DNA of 64,000 bases, taken from assembly GCA_013076295.1 (NCBI GenBank), contig RQOL01000906.1, positions 1 through 64,000 of the forward strand, given 5' to 3'. The notes under the pieces are model-generated. The model ran no database searches. It saw nothing but the letters and a program-made list of their open reading frames with translations, and was not told the DNA's origin. A program made the position numbers and the translations under genes. Numbering within the stretch: position 1 is the stretch's first letter; each line of letters opens with the position of its first letter. Positions 1-11,956 of the stretch are shown here, in pieces. Origin of the DNA: Sanderia malayensis (lineage: Eukaryota > Cnidaria > Scyphozoa > Semaeostomeae > Pelagiidae).

Positions 1-3000
1 TTGCTGCTGTTGTTGTTGCTGTTGCTGTCGTTGTTGCAGCGCTGCCGGATTCTCTTGTTGCGTATATGATGTTGTTACATGGGTGGTTTTTTTCCGACCA
101 CCTTTTCTCCTCTGCGTAGCTTTACTTGCCTTCTTGCCGGTGTTATTTGGCACATCCACATTTGCTAGGCTATGCAAATTTGGGGTAGCAGTTTTTGTGA
201 TCCAGCTGTAGAACAGCTTTAATCTGTCGAGATGCTCTGCTACAGCAATTCCATGTTGACAAATTTTGTAAGCCTTGAATCGCCAACAAAATGGGGAACA
301 TTCAATCTTCCCATTGCCATACGATTTGACTATAAATGGTTCTGCTTGGTTTTCCTTGTTCGTCACTATGAATACATCCATGGTGGAAGATCCTGGTGCC
401 TGAATAACATCGTTTCCAGACGTAAGCAAATTGTAGGCATCCTCCGACATGTTGGATAAAATATCCGTGTTTGGATACAAAATGCCACTTTCTGCTGGTG
501 TGACGGACAGCTTACAGCTAGGTCGTTGTGATTCATTGTCGTCGTCAACAACTATTGCCGTGCATTGTTGCGAGGGCTGCGGGGCAGCTGGGTGAGCCAT
601 TGCGTTTTTTGCGACTACCTGGGCTTTGTTGAATTTTTCCAGAAGCTTTTTTCGCTGAGCTGGATTCATTAGATAAAAGCGCCTCTCGTCCACTTTGAAT
701 TGCTCATACTCTGGGGCAATTTCGTACTGGCCCTTTCCGCCAAGTGCCAAGCAAACCTCTTGCTCTTGCTGTCGAACAACTGCATGAATATTCTGCACAA
801 CTTGACTTAATGTTTGCTTTTTTCTGTCGTTTGCTGCCTTCAAAACATTGTTCATGCTTTCGTTTGCATTCTGTGTGTATGCTTTGGGTGGGTATCCCAG
901 TCCAGCGATTGCCCGAGTTTCTGCTGTCATGCATGATTTTATAAGACCTTTCTTATGCACGTTAAAGTAGTTGTAGAACATTTCTCCCTTGGGATGACGC
1001 TTTAACCAGATATCTTTCAAACTTTGCAGTTTTACTTCAACTTCATCACCATCCCAGGAATCAACTATACCAGGTTCCCTTTTATCTCCTATGTCACGGC
1101 CAAAAATATCAATCATATACAATTTCTTTATCTCTTTGTCGACTCTCATCTCAGCAAGTTTGGACTCTATGTTTCCTCTCATATGCACATAGGCGCCGAC
1201 TACGTGGGGGCTTGGGGGCTCAAGCCCCCTCTGGAAATTTATATGGGGGGGCTCAGCCCCCCCTGGGAATTTTGTTTGGGGTCTGAAAAATCACGTTTAT
1301 TTTATTGAAGAAAGACTATCAAAGAATTGAGCTGATGATACTGTAGACTATGATGTTATATCTGTTTTATTGCATTGTTTTATGTTTTATTATACATAAT
1401 ACATATGTATATTGTACGTTATTAAAAGTGACAGGGAGTTTTCTACCTTTTTATTTTTCCAATTTTTTTTTCTAATTTTGAGCCCCCCCTGGGAAAAATA
1501 AAAGTCGGCGCCTATGCATATGCAGGTCACATAACAGATTATATCCATCAGGGATACAGCATTTCCAAGGCTCACTGACATTTACCTCTCCATCAGTACC
1601 ATAGACTTTGATTCCTCTTAGCTCTGGCTTCAACCCTAGCATGTGACTTGGTAAACGAAAATATGTGTCAAATGTCTTACCGGTGTGAATGAGGCACGGT
1701 CCAAGAAAAACTGGATGCGTTGCGGTGCCTTTAATATGCAACATGAGGTGACGGTATGTCGTTACTGTGACGTAAAACTTTCCCATATTATATGTTGGAT
1801 CAATGCCAACAATGGAAGTGTTCTCGACGTTTGTACAGAATCTTGCAAGATCATTGTGTTGACGATCGTTTCCTACATAAACATGCTGTTCTGGAGCACA
1901 GGAAACAGACCTGACAAATGCAGTTGCTGGATCTCGTTGTTGGGCTTTGCACATGTCTGTTACTGTTATCAATTCGTCATGTGAACCTTGTTTGGTTGCG
2001 AAGTACTTTAAATTCGATACTTGTTTGCGATCTCTTGCCATATCACCAGCACTGCGTACATTTGCAAGCCCACCAGCACCTTCGAAGGACATTTGCACCA
2101 GATTCTTTGGTTTTTCCACAACACATGCAGTTTTAAGTTTCTCTTTCACACTTTCTTTTGTTCTTTGGAAGGGAACCTTTTTCTTTGAATTCCCATGGGG
2201 TAATGTGGGCGTTACATGATGCTCTTCTTGGTCAAAGTAATATTGAAGATAAACATATGGCATGCATTTGTTATCTTTATTGTCCACCTTCACAAGAACT
2301 CTATGGAAATCAGGTGCTTCTACATGATGATAGATGAAGCGGGTGGCATGATATGTGCTTCGCTGTCCGAATTCAGCCATGTCGAGGTCTTCTAAAATGC
2401 CATCGTCATTTTCACAGAAATAGTATTGATGTTTTACTCTATTGTTTTTCCACTTTCCCATCATATCTGCCAAGACGTCTTTCCAGTGGCCAATCTTATT
2501 CAAAGATATTAGAAATGAAACATTCTTGGAGACAAAAGTAGGACCAGCACTTGCAACCTTTCTTTCGTCTCTTGCAAATACAATGCTTGCAACGGCTTCT
2601 TTCGTTGGGACAGGTACCTTGCTGCATTTGTATACAGGAGTGAGAGGGTCGTCATTAAAAAGAATCACCTCGTGGTGAGTAGCACCAACAGCTACATCCT
2701 CAGTTATATCAGTGCTGTCACTTTGAGAGCTAATATCTGTCAAGCTGTCCTCATCCAGGCTAATCATAAAAAGGAAAAGACAAAGATGTAAAAACGCCAT
2801 AATAGTATTCATATTTGTTGTCAATAGTTGTTGTCACAACTTTGACAACAAATATATCTGCACAAAGCAATAGTCTGAGTCTTGCATCAATTAGGCCAGA
2901 TTACTTACCTTGCTGCCATATCGTACAGTTTTCTTTTTCTTCTCATTGGCAAGGAAATGTTCTGAAAGCGAAAAGAATATTTTAGCAATCAACCCAGTAA

Positions 3001-4956
3001 AATGTTAAGCCAGTTTGGCTACCTATTACAGTAAAACTATTAACAACGAATAATATAGATGGTGCTGAGGGTCACGTCATAATGTCCTTTGGCAATGTAG
3101 CCTTGAAGACGACGAATTCATAGGTGTTTTGTTCACTGGGTAGTATTGTACTGTGGTCAATTCTGCTATGGTTGGCTTTTTGAGGGCGTGTTGCTGGAGG
3201 TAGGGGATGCCTTTTTCACATTTAAAACTTTAATTTTGTCACTTTTGGCATGACACGCACAAATCGATTGTAAATGTTGCAATGTGGTGCAAACAAATCA
3301 GTTCAATACACAACGAGCTCGCGTAATGAATTGGACATGGAAAGATTTCATAAATTGTTACAAAAATTGCTGCTTGTGTAATTTTTCGTTACACAAGCAG
3401 CTTCTTCAAGGATAGGTAAAATCCCTGCAAGTGGCAACCCTGAATATAAGCAAGAATCAGGGTTGTCAGGAGACAGCTCTTCAGACCAAATAATCCTATT
3501 TACGAACATCTCCCACGCAGAGGCCAGTTTTTTTTGTCCATGGCTCCTCCACAGCTGTCTCCTCAGTAGAGATTTGAAAAAAATAAAGCCTCTCTTGACG
3601 AAATAGGTTATCATAGAATACATTGAGTTCAAAGGATTCAATGTTGAAATGTCCCATTCACCCTCGTTTTCATCCTGGAAATGGTGTAAAAAACATGTCA
3701 ACAACTAACCACCAACATAAATTTAAAGATCAATGGAAATTTGCTGTGACCCTTTTATAAACAACGGCAATTGCAATTCGATTGACTTTCTCCACCGAAA
3801 ACAATTTTCGTCATCTTTCAGCAAATGATCCCAACAAAGTTTTCAATTCTAAAGGCCTTCAAATAATCACAGTTTTTTCCTGAACCTGTACCCGACCACC
3901 TTAACAGTTTCTGAATTTAATAAAAAAAGCTGCAGTGAAAACGATGAAAAAAACTTGGACGTAGCAAAATATTAGATATCAGTAACTATTAGATATAACA
4001 AAGAAAAATCCTCAATGCGAGAAATCGTCATGTGGGGCCGACAATGTTATGCTTAGCACATAAAACATGCTTCCTCTTGTTGACACTGTTCAATCCGTAA
4101 AGGAAAAACATCTCTTCCCGATTTCTAATGTTTCTTAAATATTCTAATGTTTCTTCCTTATAGTTTTACACGTTTCTTGAATTTATGCCTTTTTCACATT
4201 TAAAAATCAAATTTTTTCACTTTTGGCATGACACGCACAAATCAATTGTAAATGCTGCAATGTGGTGCAAACAAATCAGTTCTTGAAAGAAGCGTGTATT
4301 ATATATGTATATATTGATATCATATTCCGTTCACAAGAATATACTTCTGCAACGCAGTATAATGGCGACTACGCAGTAACAATGGGCGAGGTTGAACTTT
4401 CTATGTTGTTTTAACGAGAAAAAATGTGACAAACAACTTGCGCACTTCATTCCCACATATTTGTAACAAATATCCGCCAATGTTAAGAAACTTGCTAAAA
4501 ACCTTTTTCTACAATAATTAGATAAGAAGCCCTAAGAAACTATAAAACCGGGGTACAAAAATTTTGTATAGTATCTTATAAAAAATGAGTGTACCTTTCT
4601 TGCCGGAGAATCCGGGCTCTCGGTCTTTTGTGGCACGCTGTGGTCTTCATCTGTATCGCTGAGGGTAACAATAACGACAAGTAGTAAGCGCCATGTATAA
4701 TTACAGTCTTCATTACGAATTAACGTTGTTTTAGCTTTCCATATACTGACCTTGAAACAGAAATCGCACGTCTTCTACATCCAGTTTGCCATTTACAATC
4801 GTCTTCCACAAAAAGGTCGTCATCTACAATCTGCCGAGATAGATAACAAAGAAATTAAACAACTTAGTTAGGGTCTTTAACATTGAACTGGTAATGTTAT
4901 GTAGTAACTTAAGCAACATTTATAAAGAATTACAGACTTGCCTCTATCTTCGCCAT
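1..4956 (-). pseudogene. MULE transposase gene, copy A (six exons, broken)
   Basis: A minus-strand gene for a Mutator-like (MULE) cut-and-paste transposase. Comparison with copy B gives exons at 4956-4942 (ATGGCGAAGATAGAG), 4830-4751, 4658-4595, 3674 to about 3410, 2961-2909 and 2759 to below 1. Exons end at GT and start after AG, except that exon 1 here has a GC donor (GCAAGT) where copy B has GTAAGT. The last exon carries the DDE core: D in VGIDPTYNMGKFY, D in VYGTDGE, then after the inserted MITE the NANES glutamate and the SWIM-type CPSCW...CQH motif, then a polyglutamine tract at 1-40. Breaks are the 329-bp MITE at 1188-1516 and a net ~23-base loss at the end of exon 4. Unlike copy B, it keeps the frame at the ATHHE site and after the SWIM motif. 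Confidence 0.75.
1188..1516. mobile_element. hAT-type MITE inserted in MULE copy A
   Basis: A 329-bp non-coding insertion absent from copy B. It starts CATAGGCGCCGAC and ends GTCGGCGCCTATG, a perfect 13-bp terminal inverted repeat, and is flanked by an 8-bp direct duplication CATATGCA (1180-1187 and 1517-1524). An 8-bp duplication is the hAT signature. The inside has runs of G and C (GGGGGCTTGGGGGCTCAAG) and an AT-rich middle. It interrupts the transposase between the second Asp and the Glu. G-rich relatives appear near 13071-13160 and 13420. Confidence 0.85.
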
Positions 4957-4999
4957 CTTCACTTCAACCACATGAGTATTAGGGCTAAACTGCGCAGTC

Positions 5000-5060
5000 G
5001 TGGAATTCCATTCTAAAGCACGTGGTGATGACGACGATTATGATGATGATGATGATAACA
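5000..5060. repeat. GAT/GAC triplet microsatellite
   Basis: Run of GATGATGACGACGATTATGA-type triplets in the 5' region of MULE copy A. A shorter version occurs at about 29800-29830 in copy B, so the tract predates the duplication and has changed length. Confidence 0.7.
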
Positions 5061-5210
5061 TTTATGATATGTTGATAAAGTTGTCATGTATTGTTGGTCA
5101 AGCAACAAACAAGTATTATTTGAGTATTCTATCAGCTACACAGCTGATGATATACGGGTTGGGCCCCAGATTAATCAGTATCATCATAATCATCATTCCT
5201 GTAATTGCCG

Positions 5211-5460
5211 TTCCCCCTTTTAGAAAGAACCGCTGCCAGCATGCTTGACATTTCATCGTGGCATGCTTGACACAAAAAAGAGACAGATTGAGAACGAGGT
5301 GGTGACTTTGAATGGAAGTAAGGGAGTGACTCGAATGATCTATTTGACCCAGACATTGTTTAGTTTTTAGTTAGAAATATTTACATTTTAGAAACCATTG
5401 CAGATTAGAAGGTTAACTATTTGTAACTCTCTTTATAAAACTTGCAGCTTCCAGTTCTAG
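5211..5460 (-). repeat. ~250-bp segment inverted relative to MULE copy B
   Basis: The bases from about 5211 to 5460 reappear at about 30148-30400 in the opposite orientation, while all surrounding MULE sequence is in the same orientation in both copies. The segment carries a short conserved reading frame (minus strand here, plus strand in copy B) beginning M-S/P-G-S-N-R-S-F-E-S-L-P. Either it is a small element inserted independently in both copies or an internal inversion occurred. Its function is unknown. Confidence 0.7.
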
Positions 5461-5639
5461 TTATACTTCTCTTGTTCATGTTGCCGATATAGTTTGTGTT
5501 CAGTATAAAACGTGCTCGGATTTCGTATATCTGCATCTGTCAAGAAGTTGATCTGAGTAGTTGAGTATTGTGAATATTTTGATGGAATGTGTTCTTACTT
5601 GATAAAGATAAATGAAATAAACTCCAAAAGAAATAATAT

Positions 5640-6281
5640 TCATAAAAACAGCAAAATCATGATAAGTCGGGCCAGGAGTAACTCGAACCTCGGGTAACTA
5701 AGGCCCTTTTGCACCCCATAGAAAACTTTGCAAGTGTTTTCTAGCGGTAAAAAACTCAATATACCTGCGCAGAGCAGGATGCAGGGTGCAATAATAATAA
5801 TAATGATCATGATCATAATGATGAGCATGATGACGTTGATAAGGTTTCCATGTTTCGTTGCTTTAGCTGTTGTTATGTTAGCTTTTGTTGCTATATTTGA
5901 TGGATGATAACAAACACCGACGTTACAATAGCAGAATAGTCTCTCTGCATTTATATGAAATGCTTTAAAATTGTTCTCTCTTACTACCAGTGGTTTCAGT
6001 TTGCGCAACGCTTCTGAAAAGGATGGAATTTTGATTACGGTGCAAATGTCAATGTCGTGGCTCCACAGGAATTCGATTACTGCCACCACAGTTTCCTTGC
6101 TTACGATATGAAAACCTCAGTGATTTGCAACGACAGCGTGCTTTTTGCGACAAAATTGCTTGCTCGAAAAGCATTTATTTCTGTTCCTATGCTCACCAAA
6201 CTGCGTTTCATACTTCAAAACAGTGCCTTTGACTTCGCTACAATCATTACAGTGAAAATAATGCAAATTTGGCAGTTTTAA
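5640..6281 (-). other. Conserved MULE 5' region with a possible zinc-binding reading frame
   Basis: Sequence here is about 95% alike in copy B (30700-31350). The minus strand reads through most of it as a protein-like stretch, including KIPSFSEALRKLKPLVVREN and a cysteine-rich patch LFCYCNVGVCYHP, with one in-frame stop near the middle. It may be an upstream exon, a second gene of the transposon or captured host sequence. I do not recognise the family. The opposite strand also has an open frame (6057-6281), so coding strand is not certain. Confidence 0.4.
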
Positions 6282-9200
6282 AGACATGGGTCGTATTTCC
6301 CTAGGTCGTATAGTCGTGCGTCCGAGAGTCCCCGAGTCGTGGGGTCAACCGATTAGAAATACCCCAATCGATTGGGGCATGGAGTTTCGTATTCTAAGAC
6401 GTTAGAAATTGACACTGCATTTGCATTGCAGAAAGTAGCAGCTCAGTCAAAGAGGGGATTTGTTCTTCCTGAGAAAATATATCCCCAAATTCAAGTCTCA
6501 TTGGTGTATGATAACATAGATCGGCTTGAAGAAACCCTAAGTGGAGCTAATACATCGAGTAAACGGAATTGTTATTCAGAAGAAAATCATTGATTCACAG
6601 CCAGATAATGCAACAGCAGGAGCAACCATAGAGAGAACACACCAACGAAGCCTGAGTGTCGAGACACTTGAGTTGCCTGTCTACAACGCTGGAGTTAGGC
6701 CTGAGCCCCCAACTCTTTTACCTTCAGCTAACCTGGGTGGTGAGAAAAGTCGCAAACTGGCTTGGTTAAAGAACATGATATGGGTGATAGCACGGATAGC
6801 AAATCAGCAGAGTCAATGCATAAGCAGTTGGACTGGTTTCAATATTCAGGTAAGAAGCAATGTCACTGTTGCCAAGGATACAGTTGGATATCTACCTACA
6901 ATCGATGCACCAGCAACATCGATGTCCACCGTCTATGAAGTCTTGTGCCAGGCAGTAAGAATTAAAGAAGCGTTATCCCTCAAGAGCATCGTAGTGATCT
7001 TTGACCAAGCAATATACGCTAAAGCCGTGGAAATGGTTTGGAAGCATACCAATATTTTTCACAGTGTTGTTATACGACTTGGAGCATTTCACACCACATG
7101 CACGCTCCTTGCAGTCATTGGAAAGCGATTTGGCGATGCTGGCCTAAGAGACATTTGCATTGAGTCAAGCGTAATAGCTGAGGGATCAGTCGATGGTGTT
7201 CTGGGTGGTAAACAGTATAACCGTGCGGTTAGATTCCACAAGTTGATGTCCGAGTCTTGCATAAGATTAATATGGGAAGGCTTTCTTTCTTGGATTCAAG
7301 CGTGTGAGGAGCCAACAAGAGATACATTACAAAGTTTTCTATCTGATGCTGATAACGTTTGGAAGGACGGGCTAGACATTGAGATGCTTCAAACCCTTTT
7401 GGAGAGCGAGTCTCTTGCCAATATCGACGCACTGTTTCAGAAATACACCGATGTGCTCAGTTGCCAGAATGGGACCATGTCTCAGTTTTGGATGACATAC
7501 ATTGATTTGGTTGCTATACTGCTAAATTTCATAAGAGCATCAAGAGAGGGTGACTGGGCTTTGCATCTGACGTCAATTGGAGAAACGATTCCCTGGTGCT
7601 TTGCATATGACCGTACCAATTATGCACGATATCTGCCCTGGTATTTTCGAAACATGAGGAGTCTATCCACGACACATTCCGAAGTTGATGAATACTTCAA
7701 AGCTGGTGGGTTTTCAACTCAAATGAGTGACCGAAATACGTTTGGAAAAATACCTATGGACCAAACTATTGAGGAGACTGTGAATAAAGACACACAAACT
7801 CCAGGAGGAACCAAAGGCTTCAGCTTGCGGAAAGGTGAAACTAGTAAAAATTCAAAATTGCTACCGACATATAACATTTCAGTCAAAAATTAAATAGCTA
7901 AGTATTACAAAAGTTTATAATATTACTAATCATTCATATTGCTGCAATTTCAGGTTGCGTGGCAAGATACTACATAACAGCAGATTACCGTTCTTCGTGT
8001 GTACGGGGCTTGAGAGAAATGGTTGATCTTAACCGAGCTGGTGCCATGCATCCAGATTTAAGACTGAGCCGAATACGTAAAGATGAAGAGGGCGTGAAGT
8101 CACTTGTTGGCATGTTGAAAGATACGTGGAGAAATCCTTTCGCCATTCCAGGAGAAGAGCTATGCAGCCTTTCAACTGGTGCATCTCCACCGCAAGATGT
8201 TGTCCTGGATTTGTGCGATGCCCAACACAAAGGCAAGCTTGCATATGAAAGGTTCATGAAGGAGAGATTCAATGAGAATGAAAGTGGAAAGCTTTTTGAG
8301 AAGATTCCAAGGATGAAGTTAAAGTCGTTTGCATCTGTACTTAGCAAGAAATCTGTCACTGTTAAGGGTAAAGAAATTATGCTTAAAATCGATAGGCATT
8401 TGTTTGGGAAGATGGCGATAATTGCACAAACACGCCAACTAAACATGAAAGATGTTTTAACTCATCCTTTGGGTCCTGTTCCATGGGCACTGGCCACAAG
8501 TGAGGGATTTTAAGGAAGACAAACAAGGCCAGTCTCGCAAATGAGCTTGAAAAGTTATCATTGCCCACAGAAGTTCTTCCTTTTTCATCTGCCAGCATCA
8601 TTGATGCAATGAGCATTGTCCACAAGACAAAAGGATGCCACAAGATATTTTCAGACGTTTCAGATGCGATTTTCCGCAAAGTCTTAGCTGAGGGTTCTCG
8701 CAGTAAGAGAATTGATGTGGTGTTTGATGTCTATCTAGATCAATCAATAAAAAATGCTGAGAGAGCAGTAAAGAGGGGTGCATCTTCCGCAATTTCATTC
8801 AAGAACATCCAGGCAGGTCACAAAATTCAGCAATGGGATCTTTTCATCAAAAGCTCAAAAAACAAGACCAGCCTTATTCAATTTCTTGCGAAAGAATGGA
8901 GGCAAGAAAGTTATAGAAATCGACTGGCAGGAAAGACCATGTTTATCGGATATGACACAGAATGCTGGAAACTTACAGAATCAACTGCCCAGGAAGCAAC
9001 TGAATTACGTTGCGCCCATGAAGAAGCAGACACAAGGCTTCTTCTTCATGCCAAAAATGCAGCAGAAGAAGGATGCGAGGCAGTTATCATAGTTTCAGAA
9101 GACACGGATGTATTTGTACTAGCGGTTGCAAACAGATATGGTATCCAAGCTACGATGTACCAAAAACGTGGAACCCAAGTGTGTAGAAGAAGATTTTTTA

Positions 9201-10057
9201 TGATTTTAAATATTTTATTCAATTTCTTAAAAATGTTGGCTTTGCGAGCTAACTTTCAATAAAGAATCCTTGTTCTATTTTAGGCACGTTCCCGTTACGT
9301 CAACATAACATCAATTGCAGACGCTCTTGGCTACAAAGTTTCAAGAAGCTTACTAGACAGGGAATTTCTTGTAACCATCTAGCAAACTGGGTAACTGAAA
9401 TTTTTAAAGAGGATTCCATTTCTATGATGTTTAACTATTAATTTAAGCCGGGGTAACATTCTGAAAAAGTTGGGGTTATCACATGATCGATGACGTAATA
9501 TCACGTGGTAAGTTTCCAAAAAAATTTTTTATTTGTATAAACCAATTACTCCATCTGAAAGAGCTTGTCATCCTGAGCAAAAAAGTATATTACACCAATA
9601 TGACTTGACTTCTGACAACGCAGTAAAGCCCGTCTGAAACATGCGTGACGTCATCAATATGGCAGCCATGACTGTTTTCGAAATGTTTGTTTTATACATT
9701 TAACCACCAGAGCAACGGAAGTTTAAGAATGAAAATGGCTTCTTGGGGTAATTCAATATGCAGATAAACATGAGGTGGGATATAAACTTGATATTGGTTT
9801 CAATTTCATCTAAACAGGGGGTCATTTGCGTCCAGATCCTTTGCGAGGTTGTCGATTATTATTTCTGTGAATACAATATAGATAAGGTTCTTGTGAGTAG
9901 TTTGAAAAGCTGAATTGCAAAGTAACTCACATCATACTCTCCAAAATATTTTGAATGACTCCGTCAGAGCACAGTCCTTTTGCAAAACTCTTAATGGTAG
10001 CAAACAAAACATAATGGGATTGCTCTCTACTTTCACCTGCCTATCTATTACCAAAAA

Positions 10058-10303
10058 TCATTGATTGATAGGCGCACTTTCCTGCCTTATTCTACCCCCC
10101 CCATTTACAATGCCTTTGAACCATACAAGTGCTACCGTAGAAGCATCACCGTCCCATTTCCACCTATTTCCTTCGAAATTCAACTGCTCCATGTTTTCCT
10201 GGCAACATCTAACCCAATGAAATACTTGGTAATGAACGCGCATGATGGCGTGTTCACCAGAATCTGGATCGGGAGGGAGAGTTGATGATGATTTTGACTT
10301 CAT
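10058..10303 (-). pseudogene. C-terminal fragment of the PIN/CXC family, inside the foldback
   Basis: The minus strand encodes IMRVHYQVFHWVRCCQ and, later, a conserved Trp-rich piece (NRWKWDGD and VWFKG). From memory of the family, this is the segment that normally lies between the TGCDTVSAF block and the CXC region. In the surrounding relic that segment is missing. The fragment sits in the unique centre of the foldback and in the opposite orientation to the relic. Capture by the element, or an inversion between the long arms, could explain it. Confidence 0.45.
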
Positions 10304-10550
10304 TGCTTTATATAACCGGATTCGTTTGCAAGTAGGCGGATTCGTGTGTGCAATTTTTTGTCCGCTATAGGTGGCTAAAAAAGACCCTTAATGGCGTTTA
10401 TCCTTTGTCAAAAGATCACCCCAAACCCTTATCGACGGCATCAAAATCAACCGGCTTGTGGTAAATGACATGTTGGGTGCAGCAAGCATTGGTGGGAAGG
10501 TTTTTTCCGCTTTGTTCAAGAGAGACTGGTAGCGGGGTCAGTCAGTTTCT

Positions 10551-10850
10551 TTGATCCTTTTAAAAAAGTCAAGTTCAAAACAGGCATTGTTAAATAGAAA
10601 AACAAGTAAGCGTCAGTTACCCCCGACCCTTACTAGGAAACCAAAAAAAGTTAGAAGAAAAGGCAAAAGAAATTATGACGAGATGAATGCAGATGAAGCT
10701 GATGCAGAATTAACTAATAGCGAGTCTGAGACCCGTAAGGCTCAGAAAAGGGAAATATCGAGAACAACGGAAAAAGGAATCGAAGAGTACGATGGGGATG
10801 TTGAAGTGACATGTAGTGATGATTTAGCAAATGTGGAACATTTCGAGTGA
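10551..10850 (+). CDS. Small basic-then-acidic hypothetical protein inside the foldback
   Basis: A 99-residue open frame in the centre of the foldback. It opens with a Lys/Arg-rich part (RKPKKVRRKGKRN) that could be a nuclear localisation signal and continues with acidic stretches (NADEADAEL). An overlapping frame just after the stop continues in the same acidic style (ISDFSSSDDSGEEW) up to 10921, so a one-base frameshift or a splice may separate two parts. I recognise no domain. It may be the remnant of an element-encoded protein or captured sequence. Confidence 0.3.
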   Translation: MILLKKSSSKQALLNRKTSKRQLPPTLTRKPKKVRRKGKRNYDEMNADEADAELTNSESETRKAQKREISRTTEKGIEEYDGDVEVTCSDDLANVEHFE

Positions 10851-11956
10851 GTGGGAAATTTCAGACTTCTCCTCAAGTGATGACTCTGGGGAAGAATGGA
10901 TGCCCTTCTTGCTCACAGACTAGCATGACGATTGGTTTCTATTATTTTTTTGTTTTTACATTCATTATGTTTTGTTTGCTACAATTAAGAGTTTTGCAAA
11001 AGGACTGTGCTCTGACGGAGTCATTCAAGATATTTTGGAGAGTATGATGTGAGTTACTTTGCGATTCAGCTTTTCAAACTACTCACAAGAACCTTATCTA
11101 TATTGTATTCACAGAAATAATAATCGATAACCTCGCAAAGGATCTGGACCCAAATGACCCCCTGTTTAGATGAAATTGAGACCAATTTCAAGTTTATATC
11201 CCACCTCATGTTTTTCTGCATATTGAATTACCCCAAGAAGCCATTTTCATTCTTAAACTTCCGTTGCTTTGGTGGTTAAATGTATAAAACAAACATTTCG
11301 AAAACAGTCATGGCAGCCATATTGATGACGTCACGCATGTTTCAGACGGGCTTTACTGCGTTGTCAGAAGTCAAATCATATTGGTGTAATATACCTTTTT
11401 GCTCAGGATGGCAAGCTCTTTCAGATGGACTAATTGGTTTATACAAATAAAAATTTTTTTTGAAAACTTACCACGTGATATTACGTCATCGATCATGTGA
11501 TAACCCCAATTTTTTCAGAATGTTACCCCGGCTTAAATTAATAGTTAAACATCATAGAAATGGAATCCTCTTTAAAAATTTCAGTTACCCAGTTTGCTAG
11601 ATGGTTACAAGAAATTCCCTGTCTATACCTGGTCTCCATGCATTTACTGGATGTGACACTGTCAGCGCTTTTGCAAGCAAGGGAAAACTGACAGCATTAA
11701 AGATATACCAGCCTATACCATTGATTGGATGAGTGTCAATCCAGCACCAAGTGCTATCTTGGAGTTGATGTCTTGCAACTGCTCACGATCTTGCGATTCT
11801 AATAGATGCAGCTGTGTAGCTAATGGTTTGAGGTGTACAGATATGTGTCGCCTACGTGACTGTAGCAACCAGGATTCGATAGACGACGATGACGAAGTCT
11901 TAAATGATTCTGATGATGAAGACTCCGATGAGAACACAGACAGTGACGAGGCATAA

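Larger units (their letters stand above)
1..6340 (-). mobile_element. MULE DNA transposon, copy A (3' end outside window)
   Basis: This stretch matches 24.7-31.4 kb almost base for base across exons, introns and flanking DNA, so both are copies of one mobile element. Homology stops near 6340, just after a shared segment reading CCGAGTCGTGG, where the two copies run into unrelated DNA; this is taken as the element end. The other end lies before position 1. The element is much longer than its coding exons because the transposase gene has introns and a ~1.3-kb 5' region (4957-6340) with small conserved reading frames. I could not identify terminal inverted repeats, so the exact boundary is inferred from the loss of similarity. 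Confidence 0.7.
9356..11623. mobile_element. Foldback element with ~660-bp terminal inverted repeats
   Basis: Starts GACAGGGAATTTCTTGTAAC and ends with its complement (GAAATTCCCTGTC), flanked by TA on both sides. The arms (9356-10016 and 10965-11623) are inverted copies about 97% alike, from the ends to the TGTGCTCTGACGGAG region. About 950 bp of unique DNA lies between. It splits the exon of the nuclease-like relic between its SRSLLD and PGLHAF coding parts. TA duplication and very long arms fit a non-autonomous Tc1/mariner-like or foldback element. Removing it with one TA does not restore frame exactly, so the target site has other changes. Confidence 0.8.
6345..11956 (+). pseudogene. PIN/XPG-like nuclease plus CXC-type Cys-rich protein, multi-copy family relic
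   Basis: A plus-strand gene of a family I recall as highly repeated in cnidarian genomes; function unknown. Pieces in order: 6345-7834 (includes SIVVIFDQAIYAKA), intron 7835-7953, exon from 7954 (GCVARYYITADYRS), a frameshift near 8512, FDVYLDQSIKNAERAVKRG, then EEADTRLL followed by VIIVSEDTDVFVLA at 8990-9130. That EAD plus DTD pattern resembles the acidic metal-binding residues of PIN/XPG nucleases. Intron 9179-9283 follows, then an exon cut by a 2.27-kb foldback at 9356, resuming with PGLHAFTGCDTVSAFASKGK. The end is a Cys-rich region (SCNCSRSCDSNRCSC, 11770-11865) and an acidic tail. Both introns rejoin the frame exactly. Breaks: 5' truncation at the MULE edge, frameshifts near 6545 and 8512, the foldback, and a loss before the Cys-rich region. 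Confidence 0.65.

Noticed and set aside
8778..9092. Overlapping plus-strand frame within the nuclease-like exon
   Set aside because: It lies over the conserved frame containing EEADTRLL and SEDTDVFVLA and has no features of its own.
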